Origin: Ligustrum vulgare
Taxonomy: Eukaryota > Streptophyta > Magnoliopsida > Lamiales > Oleaceae
Direction: 5' to 3'
DNA: 64,000 bases
Assembly: GCA_963555705.1 (NCBI GenBank)
Contig: OY743190.1
Coordinates: 34,330,929 to 34,394,928 of the forward strand
Shown here: positions 61,941-64,000 of the stretch, piece after piece
Layout: each line of letters opens with the position of its first letter
Numbering within the stretch: position 1 is the stretch's first letter
The notes under the pieces: model-generated
Database searches by the model: none
What the model saw: only the letters and a program-made list of their open reading frames with translations
Told to the model about the DNA's origin: nothing
Program-made: the position numbers and the translations under genes

Positions 61941-64000
61941 TGTGACGATCTCAAAATCTGACTAATTTTTTTTTTCCCGGATACTAGTATCTGTACATTG
62001 AACTGTCTACATAGCTACTGTGTGCTACTAGTATCATCAAATTCTGCTTTTCGATTTAACATCTTTCAATGGTACTGATATCAACTTGTTAATTCTAAAT
62101 TCACAAAAATGCTTAGTTACCAGTATCATATCACCATGCTTCAATATCCTTATTCCAATTACTTCAATTTATAATTCATATCACTTTTCCATTAAATATA
62201 ACTATTTCATTTTACAACATAAACTTCATAACAATAACCTTAACATCATAACATTAACTTCATAACATTAACTTCATAGCATCAACATCAAAATACTACC
62301 ATCATAACATTAACTTCATAGCATAAACTTCATAATACTACCATCATAACATTAACTTGGAGCCTTACAACATACATACTTTCCCCTTCCATAGTACCTT
62401 ATATTCCCTATCATATTTCTATCTAGTCACCCTATTAGCAAAAGACTAGGGTGAATTACAAGGGAACCATACAAAAGCAAGTTAGGTATTTCATACAAAA
62501 TATCCCTCCTCACATGCTAAGGGGAAGACTACCATACAAAAGTTAAGTAACTTCTACACCTCATAGGATGAAGAAGTAAGTTCCCTTAGGTTTGAGGGCC
62601 ACCTCATCATAGGCATGTAACACTTTGTACATCATTTCCTTAATATATAACCCGGGGAAGCGGGTAAAATGGCTCCAAACTTCTATCTTGGTAATAATAT
62701 GATATTCCGTTCCATCCCGCGAGGCTCTCCACCAAGTTCTCACCACCTCATGAATTTCTCGGTCCATCACCTATTTTAGTCATAAAGGACTTGTAAGCGG
62801 TGAAGCTTAGTGAGTAAAAGTAGGAGTAACTATGCAAAATTCATGGAGTGAAGTAACTTTACCTCTGAACTTTGAATCTTACCTTGCATATGTAAGTGAG
62901 TATAGTACAAAAATCTGATATGAATATCTTAATAGCTTCACAAGAGTTAAATACACAAAGAAATGCCACAATCACTTATTTCACCAAATAAGTCACATAA
63001 GAAGCATTAAAAACTCTTTCTCATTCATATCATCTCTAATCTTATTGATTTACTAACACATAAGAATTCTCACATTATATTCAAATTAAACAAGTATGAA
63101 GATGATGTATAGAATGCCATGCATGATGATACACATTCTTTCATTCTTTTTTCTTCTAATTTCCTTATTTCAAAATGATGCATGTACCATTTTCTTTCTT
63201 TGTTCATTCTTTCTTCTATTGGGCCCTTCCCTATTAGGGTTGTACACCCGCGCGCAAAAGTGCTAAATTAAGCACAAGGTCACTAGAGTGTTCTTTACAC
63301 TCACGAGTATATTAACTCGATTCTTCTTCTTTCTTTCCCAAGCATACTAGCTCAAATATTTTCTTTCTTCTATGGGCATCTAGTAGCCCGTGACCTCAAT
63401 TAGGGACTTTCTCCCTAGGTGTACCACCTAAATAGGGATTTTATAATGTTTCATTAATTCTTTCTTTGATTATGTATTTCTTTCATACCAATGTACCAAA
63501 CTTGCATGCATGTAATGATGCAATGGCCAATCTCATATTTGAAGGTTTTATGTTTTCCAAATACATCCACATCTAAAATTAGCATATAAGAATGAAGAAG
63601 AAGATTACAACATTGAAACTTCAATATGATAGAATGACATTAAATCCCTACTTCTTTCTTCTTTAACTACTTAAGTGTATAATTGCCAATCCTAACTTTA
63701 ACCTAATTAAACAATAACTTCACTATCATATTCTACTTTCTTTAGTGCAATGACCTCTTCTCAAATCTGACTCTCAATTTCAATTACCCATTTTGAAGAT
63801 ATTTGACTCATGTATGATGACAATAAAACACAATTTAAGTGAGAAACTAATTTCACTTGTTAAATACAAAATTGGAAGATTTAAATCCTTCATTTCACTT
63901 TACATTTTATTTGTATTAAATCCTTTTTAGATTTATCAGATAGACATTTTGAACACATGCAAACCATAAATCTAATAATCCATGATATAAGCTATATTCT
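61941..64000 (+). mobile_element. Probable start of a Ty3/gypsy LTR, running off the right edge
   Basis: TGTGACGATCTCAAAATCTG at 61941 resembles the common TGTGACGACC start of plant gypsy LTRs. What follows is non-coding and LTR-like, with blocks such as CCCTATTAGGG, ACTAGGGTGAATTACAAG and TAGTAGCCCGTGACC. An ORF of 69 codons on the minus strand (62770-62561) is open but unassigned. No second end is in view, so this rests on the first bases and general character. Confidence 0.4.
62211..62356 (+). repeat. Short tandem repeat (CATAACATTAACTT units)
   Basis: About nine irregular copies of a 12-15 bp unit, CATAACATTAACTT / CATAGCATAAACTT / CATAATACTACCAT, inside the presumed LTR. Confidence 0.85.

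Noticed and set aside
61941..64000. Possible protein gene around 62561-62770
   Set aside because: The open frame is only 69 codons, on the strand opposite to the presumed LTR, with no recognised domain; kept as part of the LTR candidate.

Overview
This is nuclear DNA from a flowering plant, almost certainly a eudicot. The DNA is AT-rich, genes are split by introns, and the repeats are typical of plant genomes: Helitrons, Stowaway, Tourist and hAT elements, Ty1/copia and Ty3/gypsy retrotransposons, a Cassandra TRIM and tRNA-derived SINEs. I see no sign of bacterial or organelle DNA. The species cannot be fixed; an asterid is a weak guess from the small R3-MYB protein.

Only two protein genes look intact. 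The first, on the plus strand at 16.7-21.9 kb, is a calcium-dependent protein kinase of 8 exons and 554 residues with four EF-hands. The second, on the minus strand at 60.7-61.1 kb, is a 72-residue single-repeat (R3) MYB protein of the CPC/TRY/MYBx type. A broken class III peroxidase lies just downstream of the kinase gene, on the opposite strand.

Layout. 0-13.5 kb is a head-to-tail array of non-autonomous Helitrons, mostly on the minus strand and with one nested insertion. 13.6-16.3 kb holds a small TA-flanked MITE and a GTCACA-rich element. 16.3-23 kb is the kinase gene and the peroxidase relic. 23-28 kb holds MITEs, another Helitron and an LTR relic. 28.2-34.2 kb is a full-length copia element with near-identical LTRs, a perfect target-site duplication and several disabling stops. 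34.2-37.8 kb is an older relative of that copia, interrupted by a hAT element. 37.8-44.0 kb is a rearranged gypsy region with a large inverted duplication, ending in a Cassandra TRIM; its two outer ends are flanked by the same 5 bases. 44-52 kb holds a hAT element, LTR debris, two more GTCACA-rich elements and a SINE. 52.3-59.8 kb is a probable gene-capturing Helitron carrying pieces of an ARIADNE-type E3 ligase, an S-locus-type receptor kinase and unidentified exons, with a 1.66-kb palindrome inside it. 60-64 kb holds a SINE, the R3-MYB gene and what looks like the start of a gypsy LTR.

The two intact genes have no visible functional link. The main interest of the window is the structure of its mobile DNA: Helitrons stacked at each other's 5' ends, a possible gypsy/Cassandra chimera, a family of GTCACA-rich elements and a multi-gene Helitron.
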